64,000 bases of DNA, taken from positions 1 to 64,000 of the forward strand of contig SHZT01000003.1 of NCBI GenBank assembly GCA_009692185.1, given 5' to 3'. The stretch is from Gemmatimonadota bacterium. Its GTDB lineage: Bacteria > Gemmatimonadota > Gemmatimonadetes > Gemmatimonadales > GWC2-71-9. Both the position numbers and the translations under genes were made by a program. Each line of letters opens with the position of its first letter. Within the stretch, counting starts at the first letter, position 1. Of this stretch, positions 25,509 through 34,779 are shown piece by piece. The notes beneath the pieces were generated by a model. The model worked only from the letters and a program-made list of their open reading frames with translations, did not search any database and was not told the origin of the DNA.

Positions 25509-26504
25509 ATGGATCCTATAGCACTCACGCGCGACCTCGTGAAGATCGCTTCGCCGACCGGCCAGGAAGGGCCGGTGGGCGAGTTCTTCGCGTCCACGCT
25601 CGAGCGGCTCGGCTACACGGTGCAGCGACAGGAAGTCACGCCGGGCCGGTGGAACCTGTACGCGACCCGGGAACACCCGGTAGTCGTGTTCTCGACGCAT
25701 ATCGACGTCGTGCCGCCCATGTTGCCGATCAGCGAAGATGCTACGCACCTCTACGGCCGCGGCACGACCGATGCCAAGGGTATCGCGGCAGCACAGGTCG
25801 CGGCGGCGGAGCGGCTCGCGGCGCAGGGCGAGCGGCGCGTCGGGCTCCTGTTCGTGGTCGGAGAGGAGTACGGCTCCGACGGCGCGCGGGCGGCCAACGC
25901 ACTTAGCCCCAAGGGCCGGTTCCTGATCAACGGGGAGCCGACGGAGAACCGGCTTGCGCTCGGACACAAGGGTTCCATGTACGTGAAGCTGACCGCACGG
26001 GGAAAGGCGGCGCACTCGGCGTATCCCGAGGAAGGCGCGTCGGCGATTGACGCCATGCTCGACGCGCTCGCGCGCATCCGGCAGATTCTGCTGCCCGTGG
26101 ACGACGTGCTGGGCCAGGGGACGCTCAACATCGGCACCATAGCGGGCGGAGTCCGGCCTAACGTGATTCCGGAGTACTGCCAGGCGGAGCTCCTGTTCCG
26201 AACGGTCGCCGAAACGAAGGCGCTGAAGACGGCCGTGACGCAGGCGGCGGGTGCCAGGGTGCAGGCCGACTTCGCGTGGGAGTGCGACTATATCCGCCTG
26301 CGCGCGGTGCCCGGGTTCGACACCGTGCTGGTCAAGTTCACCACGGACTTGCCGTATTTCGCACCGTGGGGCGAAGGGTTCCTGCTCGGGCCGGGAACCA
26401 TCAAGGTGGCCCATACCGACCATGAGTCCGTGGCGAAAGCCGACCTGCTGACGGCGATAGACCTGTACGTCCGGCTCGCGACCCAGCTGATGGGAAAGGA
26501 CTGA
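25509..26504 (+). CDS. dapE: M20-family deacylase, probable succinyl-DAP desuccinylase
   Basis: 331 residues. Zinc ligands of the M20 fold are intact: 'STHIDVVPP', 'RGTTDAKG' (bridging Asp), 'VGEEYGSDG' (catalytic Glu then ligand Glu), 'NGEPTENRL' and 'VAHTDHESV' near the C-terminus. It is shorter than classic DapE (~375) and some segments look like the ArgE/LysK branch, so family alone does not fix the substrate. Position does: it opens an operon with asd, lysC, dapB, dapA and the succinyltransferase dapD, whose pathway needs exactly a desuccinylase to release LL-diaminopimelate. The asd GTG follows after one base. Confidence 0.72.
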   Translation: MDPIALTRDLVKIASPTGQEGPVGEFFASTLERLGYTVQRQEVTPGRWNLYATREHPVVVFSTHIDVVPPMLPISEDATHLYGRGTTDAKGIAAAQVAAAERLAAQGERRVGLLFVVGEEYGSDGARAANALSPKGRFLINGEPTENRLALGHKGSMYVKLTARGKAAHSAYPEEGASAIDAMLDALARIRQILLPVDDVLGQGTLNIGTIAGGVRPNVIPEYCQAELLFRTVAETKALKTAVTQAAGARVQADFAWECDYIRLRAVPGFDTVLVKFTTDLPYFAPWGEGFLLGPGTIKVAHTDHESVAKADLLTAIDLYVRLATQLMGKD

Positions 26505-26505
26505 C

Positions 26506-27537
26506 GTGACGCAGAAGACACCGGTCGCCATCCTCGGTGCCACCGGCGCGGTGGGGCAGAAGTTCGTCACCCTGCTGGCAGACCATCCGTGGTTCGAGAT
26601 CGCCGCGCTGGCGGCCTCGGAGCGGAGCGCCGGCAAGAAATACGGAGACGCCGTCCGCTGGCTCGACCCGACTCCCCTGCCCCGCCACATCGCGGACATG
26701 CCGGTCCTCGCGTGCGAGCCGGGCATTCCCGGCGCGATCGCCTTCTCGGGAATGGACGCGTCGGTCGCGGGACCGATCGAGCAGGCGTTCGCGGCCGCGG
26801 GCCGCGCCGTCGTGACCAACACCCGCAACCATCGCATGGACGCGGACGTGCCCCTGCTCATTCCGGAGATCAACCCGGAGAGCCTGTCTCTGCTGACCCT
26901 TCAGCGTTCTCAGCGGCAGTGGAAGGGGTTCATTGTCGCCAACCCTAATTGTTCGACGATCGTGCTCGCTATGGCGCTGGCGCCCCTGCACCGTGCCTTC
27001 GGTGTGGAGAAGGTCTTCGTCGCGACCATGCAGGCGACGTCCGGCGCCGGCTACCCCGGCGTCCCGTCGCTCGACATTCTCGGGAACGTGATCCCCGGCG
27101 TCCCGGGCGAAGAAGAGAAAATGGAAAGCGAGACGCGGAAGATCCTGGGCGCGAACATCCTGATCAGCGCGCATACCAATCGCGTCGCGGTCGTGGACGG
27201 CCACACCGAGTCCATCTCCGTCGGGCTCCGGAAGAAGGCCACGCCGGAACAGGCCGCGGAGGCGCTCGCAGCGTTCCGCGCGCCGGCCGACGTCGAGGCG
27301 CTCCCGACGTCTCCCCGCCCACCAATCGTCGTGCATGCGCAGGCCGATCGTCCCCAGCCGCGGCTGGATGTCGGCCTCGGCCACGGGATGCAGACCTCGG
27401 TCGGCCGGGTGCGCGCGTGCCCCATTCTCGACATTCGCCTGACCGCATTGGGCCACAACACCATCCGTGGCGCGGCCGGCGCCGCCGTGCTCAACGCCGA
27501 GTTGCTGGTGAGCAAGGGACTCGTCCCCGCCCGATGA
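26506..27537 (+). CDS. asd: Aspartate-semialdehyde dehydrogenase
   Basis: 343 residues from a GTG. N-terminal NADP-binding loop 'AILGATGAVGQKF' at about 9-21, catalytic Cys in 'VANPNCSTIVLAMAL' near residue 148, and 'MQATSGAGYPGVPSLDILGNVIP', the signature of the archaeal/fungal-type Asd lineage; the later His is in 'SAHTNRVAVVDGHTES'. It reduces aspartyl phosphate to the semialdehyde, the branch point to lysine/DAP and threonine/methionine. It overlaps the lysC start (ATGA), so the two enzymes of the common aspartate pathway are translated together. Confidence 0.92.
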   Translation: MTQKTPVAILGATGAVGQKFVTLLADHPWFEIAALAASERSAGKKYGDAVRWLDPTPLPRHIADMPVLACEPGIPGAIAFSGMDASVAGPIEQAFAAAGRAVVTNTRNHRMDADVPLLIPEINPESLSLLTLQRSQRQWKGFIVANPNCSTIVLAMALAPLHRAFGVEKVFVATMQATSGAGYPGVPSLDILGNVIPGVPGEEEKMESETRKILGANILISAHTNRVAVVDGHTESISVGLRKKATPEQAAEALAAFRAPADVEALPTSPRPPIVVHAQADRPQPRLDVGLGHGMQTSVGRVRACPILDIRLTALGHNTIRGAAGAAVLNAELLVSKGLVPAR

Positions 27538-28886
27538 TCGTCCTCAAGTTCGGCGGCACATCGGTCGGCGACAGCGCGGCGATCGTGCGGGCCAGCGAGA
27601 TCATCGCGACCCGGCGCGAGCGCCAGCCGGTCGTGGTCGTCTCGGCCATGGCCGGCGTCACCGACCGGCTGCTGGACGCGGCGCATCTCGCGGGCGAGGG
27701 AGACCTCCGTTCCGCCCTCACGGTGGCGCACGAACTCCGGGAGCGGCACGAGACCGCCATCAACGAGGCGGTGTGCCGGCCCGGGCCACGGGGCCAGGCG
27801 TCGGAAGCGGTCGGCACCCACTTCGCCGGGCTCGACCTCATGCTGGAAGCCCTGACGCTCCTCCGGGAGGACGGGGCCAAGGCGGAAGACGCCGTCCTGG
27901 CGCACGGCGAGCTGTGGAGCGCAGAAATCATGGCGCGCGCATTGGAGGCGCGGGACGTACCGGGCCTGTTCGTTGACGCGCGCCAGGTGATGATCACCGA
28001 TGCCACGTTCGGCCGCGCAGTTCCTGACCGGACCATGCTGGCCGAGCGGGCACGGGCGCACCTAGCCTCGGCAGTGCAGAAGGGAAGCATTCCCGTCACC
28101 CAGGGCTTCGTCGGCTCAACGCTCAAGGGAACGCCGACGACGCTGGGCAGGGGCGGGTCGGACTACACGGCCGCGCTGCTGGGCGCGGCGCTCGGCGCCA
28201 CGGAAGTGGAAATCTGGACCGACGTGGACGGGCTCATGACCGCAGACCCCCGGGTGGTGAAGAACGCCCGCACCCTGCCCGAGGCGAGCTACGACGAGGC
28301 GGCAGAACTCGCGTACTTCGGCGCCAAGGTCCTCCACCCGGCAACGATCGTCCCGCTGGTGGAGCACGGCATTCCGGTCTGGATCAAGAACTCGCGCCGG
28401 CCGGAAGCCGCGGGCACGAAGGTGATCGCGAAGGCCATGCGCTCGGACCACACGGTCAAGTCCATCGCGTGGAAACGCGGCATGACGATTCTCAACCTGC
28501 GGGCGCCACGCATGCTCGGCACCCACGGGTTCCTCAAGTCCATGTTCGAAGTCTTCGAGCGGCACGGCACGGCGGTAGACGTGGTCACGACGAGCGAGGT
28601 GAGCGTGTCGGTATCGCTGGAAAACGGCGCGCCCCCCACGGCTCTCCTGGCGGACCTCGGCGCGCTGGGCGAACTGACCGTGAGCCGGGAGCGGAGCATT
28701 TTCTGCGTGGTCGGCGAAGGCCTCCGGGACACGCCGGGAATCCCGGCGCGCATCCTGCAGGCGCTGGGGAGCTTGCCGGTCGAGATGATTTCCCTCGGCG
28801 CATCCAAGATCAACCTGACCTTCGTGGTGCAGGACGCGCAGGCCAACGAGGCCGCGCAGGCGTTGCATCGTGAGTTTTTCCCTTGA
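27534..28886 (+). CDS. lysC: Aspartate kinase
   Basis: 450 residues from the ATG overlapping the asd stop; the longer open frame upstream is asd in another frame. Kinase motifs 'VLKFGGTSVGD' at 3-13, 'TTLGRGGSDYTAALLGAAL' and 'VEIWTDVDGLMTADPRV' are intact. Two ACT domains follow from about 310 ('MTILNLRAPRMLGTHGFLKSMFEVFERHGTAVDVV' and 'GIPARILQALGSLPVEMISLGASKINLTFVV'). The ACT pair indicates feedback control by lysine, alone or with threonine. It phosphorylates aspartate, the committed step of the operon's pathway. It overlaps dapB by 4 bases (TTGA). Confidence 0.93.
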   Translation: MIVLKFGGTSVGDSAAIVRASEIIATRRERQPVVVVSAMAGVTDRLLDAAHLAGEGDLRSALTVAHELRERHETAINEAVCRPGPRGQASEAVGTHFAGLDLMLEALTLLREDGAKAEDAVLAHGELWSAEIMARALEARDVPGLFVDARQVMITDATFGRAVPDRTMLAERARAHLASAVQKGSIPVTQGFVGSTLKGTPTTLGRGGSDYTAALLGAALGATEVEIWTDVDGLMTADPRVVKNARTLPEASYDEAAELAYFGAKVLHPATIVPLVEHGIPVWIKNSRRPEAAGTKVIAKAMRSDHTVKSIAWKRGMTILNLRAPRMLGTHGFLKSMFEVFERHGTAVDVVTTSEVSVSVSLENGAPPTALLADLGALGELTVSRERSIFCVVGEGLRDTPGIPARILQALGSLPVEMISLGASKINLTFVVQDAQANEAAQALHREFFP

Positions 28887-29569
28887 AAGTGGCCATTGTG
28901 GGGCCCGGCAAGATGGGACGCGCGATCCGGGACTTGGCTCGTGCGGACGGGCACGAGATCGTGGCCGAGCTGGATATCGGCCAGGTGACGCAGGCCGCGC
29001 TCCAGGGCGCGGACGTAGCTATCGAGTTCACCCAGCCAGACGCTGCCGCGGAAAACCTGATTCGCCTTGCCGGGTGGAAGGTGCCGACGGTGTGCGGCAC
29101 GACCGGGTGGTACGGCCGGCTCGGCGAGATTCGCGCGGCGGTCGAGAAGGCGGGCACCGCGCTGGTGTATGCGCCAAACTTTTCCGTGGGCGTGCAGGTG
29201 TTCCTCCAGATTGCGCGGGCGACGGGCGAGGCGCTCAAGGCCCGGCCCGAGTTCTCCGCGCACCTGGTCGAGACGCATCATAAGGCCAAGAAAGACGCCC
29301 CATCCGGCACCGCGGTCGCCGTGCGCGATGCGTTGCGGAGCACGGATCCCCGACGTGACTACCCCATCACCTCGATCCGCGAGGGCGAGGTGCCCGGCAC
29401 GCACGAGGTTCACATCGAGGGAGCAGGCGAGACGATCACGTTGCAGCACGTGGCAAAGGATCGGACCATTTTTGCCCAAGGCGCTCTCGTGGCGGCGACG
29501 TGGCTGACGGAACGCCCCCGGCGTGGCGTGTTCACGTTCGACCAGGTCCTCTTCGGAGGGGCCCGATGA
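28883..29569 (+). CDS. dapB: 4-hydroxy-tetrahydrodipicolinate reductase
   Basis: 228 residues from a TTG overlapping the lysC stop. 'VAIVGPGKMGRAI' is the dinucleotide loop (variant of GxxGxMG), 'EFTQPDAAAENL' and 'VCGTTGWYG' line the cofactor site, and 'VETHHKAKKDAPSGTA' is the catalytic E-x-H-H-x-x-K-x-D-x-P-S-G-T signature. It is a little shorter than the ~240-270 usual, with a trimmed N-terminal domain as in some thermophile and Bacteroidota-type enzymes. It reduces the DapA product to tetrahydrodipicolinate with NAD(P)H. The stop overlaps the dapA ATG. Confidence 0.92.
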   Translation: MKVAIVGPGKMGRAIRDLARADGHEIVAELDIGQVTQAALQGADVAIEFTQPDAAAENLIRLAGWKVPTVCGTTGWYGRLGEIRAAVEKAGTALVYAPNFSVGVQVFLQIARATGEALKARPEFSAHLVETHHKAKKDAPSGTAVAVRDALRSTDPRRDYPITSIREGEVPGTHEVHIEGAGETITLQHVAKDRTIFAQGALVAATWLTERPRRGVFTFDQVLFGGAR

Positions 29570-30453
29570 GACTTCAAGGGTGCGGCACCGCGCTCGTCAC
29601 GCCGATGAAGCCCGACGGCGAGCTGGACCTGCCGGCGCTCAAGGCGCTGGTCGAGTGGCAGATCGCCGAGGGCATTCACTTCCTCGTTCCGTGCGGCACG
29701 ACCGGCGAGGCGGTGACGCTCTCGCCCGACGAGCGCGTGGAAGTCGTGAAGACTGTGGTGGGCGTCGCGAAGGGCCGGTTGAAGGTCGTGGCCGGCGCGA
29801 CGTCCAACGACACGCGGCTCGCGATCGAGGAAACCAAGCGGATGGCGGCCGCCGGCGCGGATTACATCCTCTCGGCGACGCCGTACTACAACAAGCCGAC
29901 CATGGAAGGGCTCTACCGGCATTTCGGCGCCGTGGCAGACGCCGGCGGGAAGCCGGTCGTGCTCTACAACGTGCCTGGCCGTACATCGGTCAACATGGAT
30001 GCCGCGACGACGCTTCGGCTCGCGGCGCGTCAGGGCATCGCCGCCGTGAAGGAAGCGAGTGGCAACCTCGGCCAGATCATGGACATCATCAAGGGCCGGC
30101 CCGAAGGGTTCTCGGTGCTCTCTGGTGATGACGGGTTCGCGCTCGCGGTCGTAGCCCTGGGCGGTGACGGCCTGATCTCGGTGGCGTCCAACGAGGTTCC
30201 CGGGCCGATGGCGAAACTGATAGGTGCCGGGCTCAAGGGCGACTATGCCGCCGCGCGGAAGCTCCACTACCAGCTGCTGACACTGATGAACACCAACTTT
30301 ATCGAGTCGAGCCCGATTCCCGTCAAGTGGGCTTTGCATGCCATGGGAAAAATCAGTGAGGGCATCCGCCTGCCACTGGTGTCCCTCTCGGAAGCCAGGC
30401 GGCCGGCCCTGATCGCCGCGCTGAAGGAAGCCGGCGTGGCCGGACTTCGATGA
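29566..30453 (+). CDS. dapA: 4-hydroxy-tetrahydrodipicolinate synthase
   Basis: 295 residues from the ATG overlapping the dapB stop. TIM-barrel aldolase with 'PCGTTGEAVTLSPDER' (substrate loop), 'ATPYYNKPTMEGLYRHF' with the catalytic Tyr, 'LYNVPGRTSVNM', and the Schiff-base Lys in 'IAAVKEASGNLGQI'. It condenses aspartate semialdehyde with pyruvate. Length and motifs are normal. Position between dapB and dapD keeps pathway order. The dapD ATG overlaps its stop. Confidence 0.94.
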   Translation: MRLQGCGTALVTPMKPDGELDLPALKALVEWQIAEGIHFLVPCGTTGEAVTLSPDERVEVVKTVVGVAKGRLKVVAGATSNDTRLAIEETKRMAAAGADYILSATPYYNKPTMEGLYRHFGAVADAGGKPVVLYNVPGRTSVNMDAATTLRLAARQGIAAVKEASGNLGQIMDIIKGRPEGFSVLSGDDGFALAVVALGGDGLISVASNEVPGPMAKLIGAGLKGDYAAARKLHYQLLTLMNTNFIESSPIPVKWALHAMGKISEGIRLPLVSLSEARRPALIAALKEAGVAGLR

Positions 30454-31283
30454 ACGATCTCGAACAGCGCATTGCCAAGTTCTCCGGCGGCGTGCCGCCG
30501 GAGTTGCGGGCCCAGGCCAGGGCGGTCGCGGACGACCTCCTCATGGCGCTCGAAAAGGGAGAGGTTCGCGCAGCGACCCGTGACGACACCGGAACATGGC
30601 ACGTCAACAGCTGGGTCAAGGCTGGCATCCTCCTCGCGTTCAAGGTCGGTGACATCGTGGAATCCGGGGCCGGCCCACTCCGGTTTCTGGACAAGGACAA
30701 CCTGACACCCAGGACGATGGTTGCCGCCGACGGCGTGCGATTGGTTCCGGGCGGGTCATCTATCCGCACCGGCGCATACGTCGCGCCCGGCGTCATTTGC
30801 ATGCCGCCCATGTTCATCAACGTGGGTGCGTACGTCGGCGAGGGGACCATGGTGGATTCCCACGCCCTGGTGGGCTCGTGCGCGCAGGTCGGCAAGCGGG
30901 TGCACCTCTCAGCCGCAGCGCAGGTGGGCGGCGTCCTCGAGCCGACCGGCGCCTTCCCCGTAATCATTGAAGACGATGTGTTCGTGGGCGGGAACTGCGG
31001 CATCTACGAGGGGGCGCTGGTCCGCGCGGGAGCGGTGCTGGCGCCCGGGACGATTCTCACCGGCGCGACGCCGGTCTACGACCTGGTGAAGGACCGGGTG
31101 TATCGCCGCGAGGGATGCCGGCCGCTGGAAATCCCCGCCGGCGCCGTCGTCGTCCCGGGATCCCGGCCGGCGACGATGGGCAAGGGCAAGAAACATGGCG
31201 TGTCGCTGTACACGCCGGTGATCGTGAAGTACCGCGACGAGAAGACCGACGCGAAGCTGGTGCTGGAGGAGGTCCTCCGGTAA
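30450..31283 (+). CDS. dapD: Tetrahydrodipicolinate N-succinyltransferase
   Basis: 277 residues. A helical N-terminal domain is followed from about 100 by left-handed beta-helix hexapeptide repeats (IRTGAYVAPGVICMPPMFINVGAYVGEGTMVDSHALVGSCAQVG...), the fold of the trimeric succinyltransferase. 'VGGVLEP' and 'EDDVFVGGNCGIYEGALV' are typical DapD segments. It uses succinyl-CoA, so this organism uses the succinylase route; the aminotransferase DapC and epimerase DapF are not in the window. It is the last gene of the operon and is followed by a strong bidirectional hairpin. Confidence 0.92.
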   Translation: MNDLEQRIAKFSGGVPPELRAQARAVADDLLMALEKGEVRAATRDDTGTWHVNSWVKAGILLAFKVGDIVESGAGPLRFLDKDNLTPRTMVAADGVRLVPGGSSIRTGAYVAPGVICMPPMFINVGAYVGEGTMVDSHALVGSCAQVGKRVHLSAAAQVGGVLEPTGAFPVIIEDDVFVGGNCGIYEGALVRAGAVLAPGTILTGATPVYDLVKDRVYRREGCRPLEIPAGAVVVPGSRPATMGKGKKHGVSLYTPVIVKYRDEKTDAKLVLEEVLR

Positions 31284-31290
31284 TCGCAAG

Positions 31291-31361
31291 AAGTAAGGCG
31301 TTAGAAGTGAGAAGGGGGCCCCAACCTTTGGAGCCCCCTTCTTACTTCTTACGTCTTATGT
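31291..31361. terminator. Bidirectional terminator between dapD and the Oar-like gene
   Basis: A very long, nearly perfect stem of about 28 bp; the inner part is AAGTGAGAAGGGGGC / GCCCCCTTCTTACTT with one G-T pair, loop of 13 bases. T-rich and A-rich flanks suit termination from both converging genes. Confidence 0.85.
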
Positions 31362-34300
31362 CTAGTTGAACGTGTACCGCAAACCGATCTGCAGCCGGAA
31401 CACGTCGTCAAATCCCGCCGTCGGTTCGTAGGACGTGGTCATCAAGGCCGCCGCGGTGGCGACGCCAATCGCCCTGAGCCGGTACAACGCCCGCCCGGTA
31501 CCGTCCACGCCCTGGGGAAGCAACGGCTGAGTGCTGACCAGGCGCTGCCCGATGCCCCACTTGTTGTTCAGCAGGTTGCCCACGTTGAGAACGTCCACCC
31601 GGATCTGCAGGGTGTTGCGCTTGGTGAAGGCACTGGCAAACAACTCCTGTGAAACGCTGAAGTCCGCCCGCTTGATCATCGGGAGGAAGACCGCGCCACG
31701 CACCGCGTACTGTCCCCGGTTCGCGCTCAGGTACTTGTCCTGCACGATGTAGGCTTCCCACGCGTCGTTCTGTTGCTGGACGGTGAACGTCGGGCCGCCC
31801 GTCACCGTGAACTGCTGGAAGTTCATTTCAGACTGGTCGCGCGGGATGTAGATCAGGTCGTTGGCCGTGCCACCGTCGCCGTTCATGTCGCCGCCGAACA
31901 CGTAGCTGGTGTTCCCGATGGTGCGGGCTTCCCAGAACAGGGAGACGCTCGTCGCGCCAAACTTGAAGTACTCCTTGCGGTACGAGAGCGCCACGAAGAC
32001 CCGGCTGCCAGGCGAGGCACCGGAGAAGCCAAGCCCGGGGTTGTTCGGGTCGCCCGGGTGGGGATTGCCGTTCCATGAGCCGAAGGCGATTGAACCGGCA
32101 TCCACGGTGTTCTTGGACTCACCGTAGCTGTAGGCCGCCTTCGCGAAGAAGCCGTTGCTGAATGCTTTTTCCAGCGAGCCGGCGAGGTTCCAGGAGCGCC
32201 CCGTGTTCTGATTCTTCAGGACCACCGCGTCGGTGACGTTGCAGTTAAGCAGGATCTGGGTACCGGCGGTGGCTGGGCAGCGGTCTACCGAGTACCGGGG
32301 GCGGGCATCGGCGCCGACAAAGGGCGCATCCGGAACGGGCAGGTTGGCGTTGATGTAGTACGCGCCATTTACGTCGCGGTTGTACAGGTACTCGAGGGTC
32401 GCACTCATTCCCCAGCCCAGCTTCTGGTCAATGCCGATATTGGACCGCCAGACCTGCGGGAACTTGAAACTGGGATCGGTCAGGGCCAGCTGGTAGCTCG
32501 CCGGGGGGGCGCCGGTCGCCGCCTTCTTGTAGTGATCCGGATCCGGGTGGAAGGGCCGGGCGGTCGTGGCGAGAAGCTGCTCGAAGCCGGTAAGGACGCC
32601 CGTGTTGCCGATCTGGTTGGAGATCCAGACATAGGGCGGGCGGCCGGTGAAAATGCCCGTCCCACCCCGGATTTGCGTGCTGCGCTTGCCGGTGACGTCC
32701 CAGTTGATGCCGACGCGCGGAGACAGCAGCAGTTTCGGATCGGGCAGCTTCTTGGTGGAGTACTGCACCGACGCACCGGTCTCGTCCCGGAACGACTGGG
32801 CATCGGCGATGGCGTTCGCGTACCCGGTCTGGCCGAACACCGGGACATCCAGCCGGATGCCCGCGGTCAGCTTGAACCCGTTACTCACCCGCCACTCGTC
32901 CTGGGCATAGACGCCTCCGTACAGCACCTGCAGCGGCTGCACCGGCTTCGTCTGCCCGGCGATGTTATTCCAGCGGACCTGGAACCGGTTGAGCGTGATC
33001 GGCGACGTCGTACGCGTCGGGTTCGCGAGGTACCCGTTCGCGTCCGTGTAGAAGTCAGCCAGCGAGTTGTAGACATAGACGCTTTGTGAGCCGGGGAAGA
33101 AAATGTTGGTGGACTTGTATCGCTCGCCACCCGCACCCAGCGTGATCGTGTGCTTGTTCCTGAAGAACATCAGGTTGTTCTGGATCTGGAAGCTGTTGTA
33201 GTACAGCTCGTTGTTCGGCGTGAACGGCTCGAACCCGAACGACGTGTACACCGTGTTGGTATTGAGAATGTCGACAAAGGGGAACAGGGAATACCGGGCC
33301 GGGTCCCGGCTTTCGTTGTTGTACGTGTAGCCGATGATGAAGTTGTTGGCCGTATTGGACCCGATCTTCGCATTCCACTCGCCGACGACCGACCGGATGT
33401 TCTCGAGGATCACGTAGTTCGAGTTCTGGTAGTTCAGGCCGTTCAGGTTGGTCCGACGGGTTCCGAACCCCAGCGAGGACGAGTTCGACAGCAGCACGTC
33501 GGTGTTCGAATTGAGGTGCGTGTACCGCACGCTCAGCTTGTTCCTGTCGTTGATGTTGTAATCCAGTTTTACCAAGCCCCTCGTCGCGGGGGTCTTGTTG
33601 CTGTAGCCCGTGTAGGCCCCGGGGTCGTACTGGAAGTTCGTTTTCAGGAACGTGCTGAGCGCATCGAGGTCGGAAGCCAGCACGCGGGTCGTGCTTCCCG
33701 TAACGGCCTGGCCACCCGTGTTGGCCAGGAACGTCGTTCCCGGAGCTTCGAGCGCTTCGTTCTCGAGGTTCACGAAGAAGAAGAGCTTGTTCTGAATGAT
33801 CGGCCCCGACAGCCACCCGCTCACCAGCTTGTAGTTGAACGTGCCGGGGTTGAAGACGTTGGTCCCTGCCTGCGTGCCGACCAGGCTCTGGTCACGGAAA
33901 CTGTAGCCGAATGACCCGGCGACATGGTTGGTGCCGCTTCGCGTTACGGCGTTGACCGCCGCGCCCACGAAATTGCCCTGGCGGACGTCGTACGGGGCGA
34001 TATTGATCGACACCTGCTCGATGGCCTGCAATGAGATCGGCGCGACGCCGGTCCGGTCACCCGGGGTGTTGCCGAGTCCGAAGGAGTTGTTGAAGTAGGA
34101 GCCATCGATGGTGATGTTGTTGAGCCGACTGTCCTGGCCGGCAAACGACATGCCGCCGCCGGATTGCGGCGTAAGCCGCGCGACGGACTCAATTCTCCCG
34201 GAAATGGTTGGGAGCGTCGCCAGCGCCTCACGGGTGACCGAGGTTGCCGCACCGGTCCGTTCGGAGCTGAAGATTGGATCGCGCCCACCGGTGACCGTGA

Positions 34301-34661
34301 TGGCCTCGAGGACCACCGCCGTCGCACTCATCGTAAACGTAAGATCCGTGGATACGCCCAGATCGAGCGTGGGGATTTCCTGCACACCGGGCCGGAAACC
34401 AATGTAGGTGACAGTTACCTTGTAAGGGCCGCCGACCCTCATCCCTGGAATCGACAGTCTCCCGTCCGCCCGCGTACGCGTCGAGTACGTGGTTCCCGAT
34501 GGGACATGCACCGCGACCACCGTAGCGCCCGCGAGGGGCATGTGGGCGTCGTCGGTGACGATCCCGCCGATCGACGACGTAGTAACCTGCGCCGCGAGCG
34601 ACCCCACGGAACAGAACGCAAAGAGCACCACCGCGCTCACGGTGCCGACAAAGTTCCGCAT
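31362..34661 (-). CDS. Oar-like TonB-dependent outer-membrane receptor
   Basis: Start at the ATG at 34661 behind AAGGAG; an upstream in-frame start (34703) has none. 1,099 residues. Signal peptide MRNFVGTVSAVVLFAFCSVGSLAAQ, then a carboxypeptidase-regulatory-like beta-sandwich (~25-115: SIGGIVTDDAHMPLAGATVVAV...), a plug domain (ITIDGSYFNNSFGLG..., VSINIAPYDVRQGNFVGAAVNAVTRSGTN) and a large barrel ending in aromatic LQIGLRYTFN. This is the Oar/CarboxypepD_reg-TonB architecture of Myxococcus and related phyla. No ligand can be named and no TonB box is clear. A possible promoter with phased repeats lies upstream. Confidence 0.85.
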   Translation of the reverse strand: MRNFVGTVSAVVLFAFCSVGSLAAQVTTSSIGGIVTDDAHMPLAGATVVAVHVPSGTTYSTRTRADGRLSIPGMRVGGPYKVTVTYIGFRPGVQEIPTLDLGVSTDLTFTMSATAVVLEAITVTGGRDPIFSSERTGAATSVTREALATLPTISGRIESVARLTPQSGGGMSFAGQDSRLNNITIDGSYFNNSFGLGNTPGDRTGVAPISLQAIEQVSINIAPYDVRQGNFVGAAVNAVTRSGTNHVAGSFGYSFRDQSLVGTQAGTNVFNPGTFNYKLVSGWLSGPIIQNKLFFFVNLENEALEAPGTTFLANTGGQAVTGSTTRVLASDLDALSTFLKTNFQYDPGAYTGYSNKTPATRGLVKLDYNINDRNKLSVRYTHLNSNTDVLLSNSSSLGFGTRRTNLNGLNYQNSNYVILENIRSVVGEWNAKIGSNTANNFIIGYTYNNESRDPARYSLFPFVDILNTNTVYTSFGFEPFTPNNELYYNSFQIQNNLMFFRNKHTITLGAGGERYKSTNIFFPGSQSVYVYNSLADFYTDANGYLANPTRTTSPITLNRFQVRWNNIAGQTKPVQPLQVLYGGVYAQDEWRVSNGFKLTAGIRLDVPVFGQTGYANAIADAQSFRDETGASVQYSTKKLPDPKLLLSPRVGINWDVTGKRSTQIRGGTGIFTGRPPYVWISNQIGNTGVLTGFEQLLATTARPFHPDPDHYKKAATGAPPASYQLALTDPSFKFPQVWRSNIGIDQKLGWGMSATLEYLYNRDVNGAYYINANLPVPDAPFVGADARPRYSVDRCPATAGTQILLNCNVTDAVVLKNQNTGRSWNLAGSLEKAFSNGFFAKAAYSYGESKNTVDAGSIAFGSWNGNPHPGDPNNPGLGFSGASPGSRVFVALSYRKEYFKFGATSVSLFWEARTIGNTSYVFGGDMNGDGGTANDLIYIPRDQSEMNFQQFTVTGGPTFTVQQQNDAWEAYIVQDKYLSANRGQYAVRGAVFLPMIKRADFSVSQELFASAFTKRNTLQIRVDVLNVGNLLNNKWGIGQRLVSTQPLLPQGVDGTGRALYRLRAIGVATAAALMTTSYEPTAGFDDVFRLQIGLRYTFN

Positions 34662-34717
34662 AGCTAGGACTCCTTCACTCGGAAAAAACGGGTAGGACTT
34701 CAATCAAGGGCTACGCT

Positions 34718-34773
34718 AAAATCGCCCTCTTGGGAGCGAGTGTCAAGTAACGCTAAGTAACGTAGCCGTAACT
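34718..34773 (-). promoter_or_regulatory. Candidate promoter and phased direct repeats upstream of the Oar-like gene
   Basis: On the minus strand TTGACA (34746-34741) is followed after 17 bases by the weak -10 GATTTT. Directly upstream lie three direct repeats of the core GTTAC(T/G) at about 10-11 bp spacing (plus-strand GTAAC at 34747, 34757 and 34768), placing them on one face of the helix. An activator site is plausible. Confidence 0.35.
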
Positions 34774-34779
34774 ATTTGC

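Noticed and set aside
24282-26873. An 863-codon open frame on the minus strand
   Set aside because: It lies antisense to lptG, the M20 gene and asd, which have clear motifs and coupling. Its translation is Arg/His/Gln-rich without any domain; long antisense frames are expected at this GC content.
27051-28061. 336-codon minus-strand frame opposite asd/lysC
   Set aside because: Antisense shadow of well-supported enzymes, with no recognisable motif.
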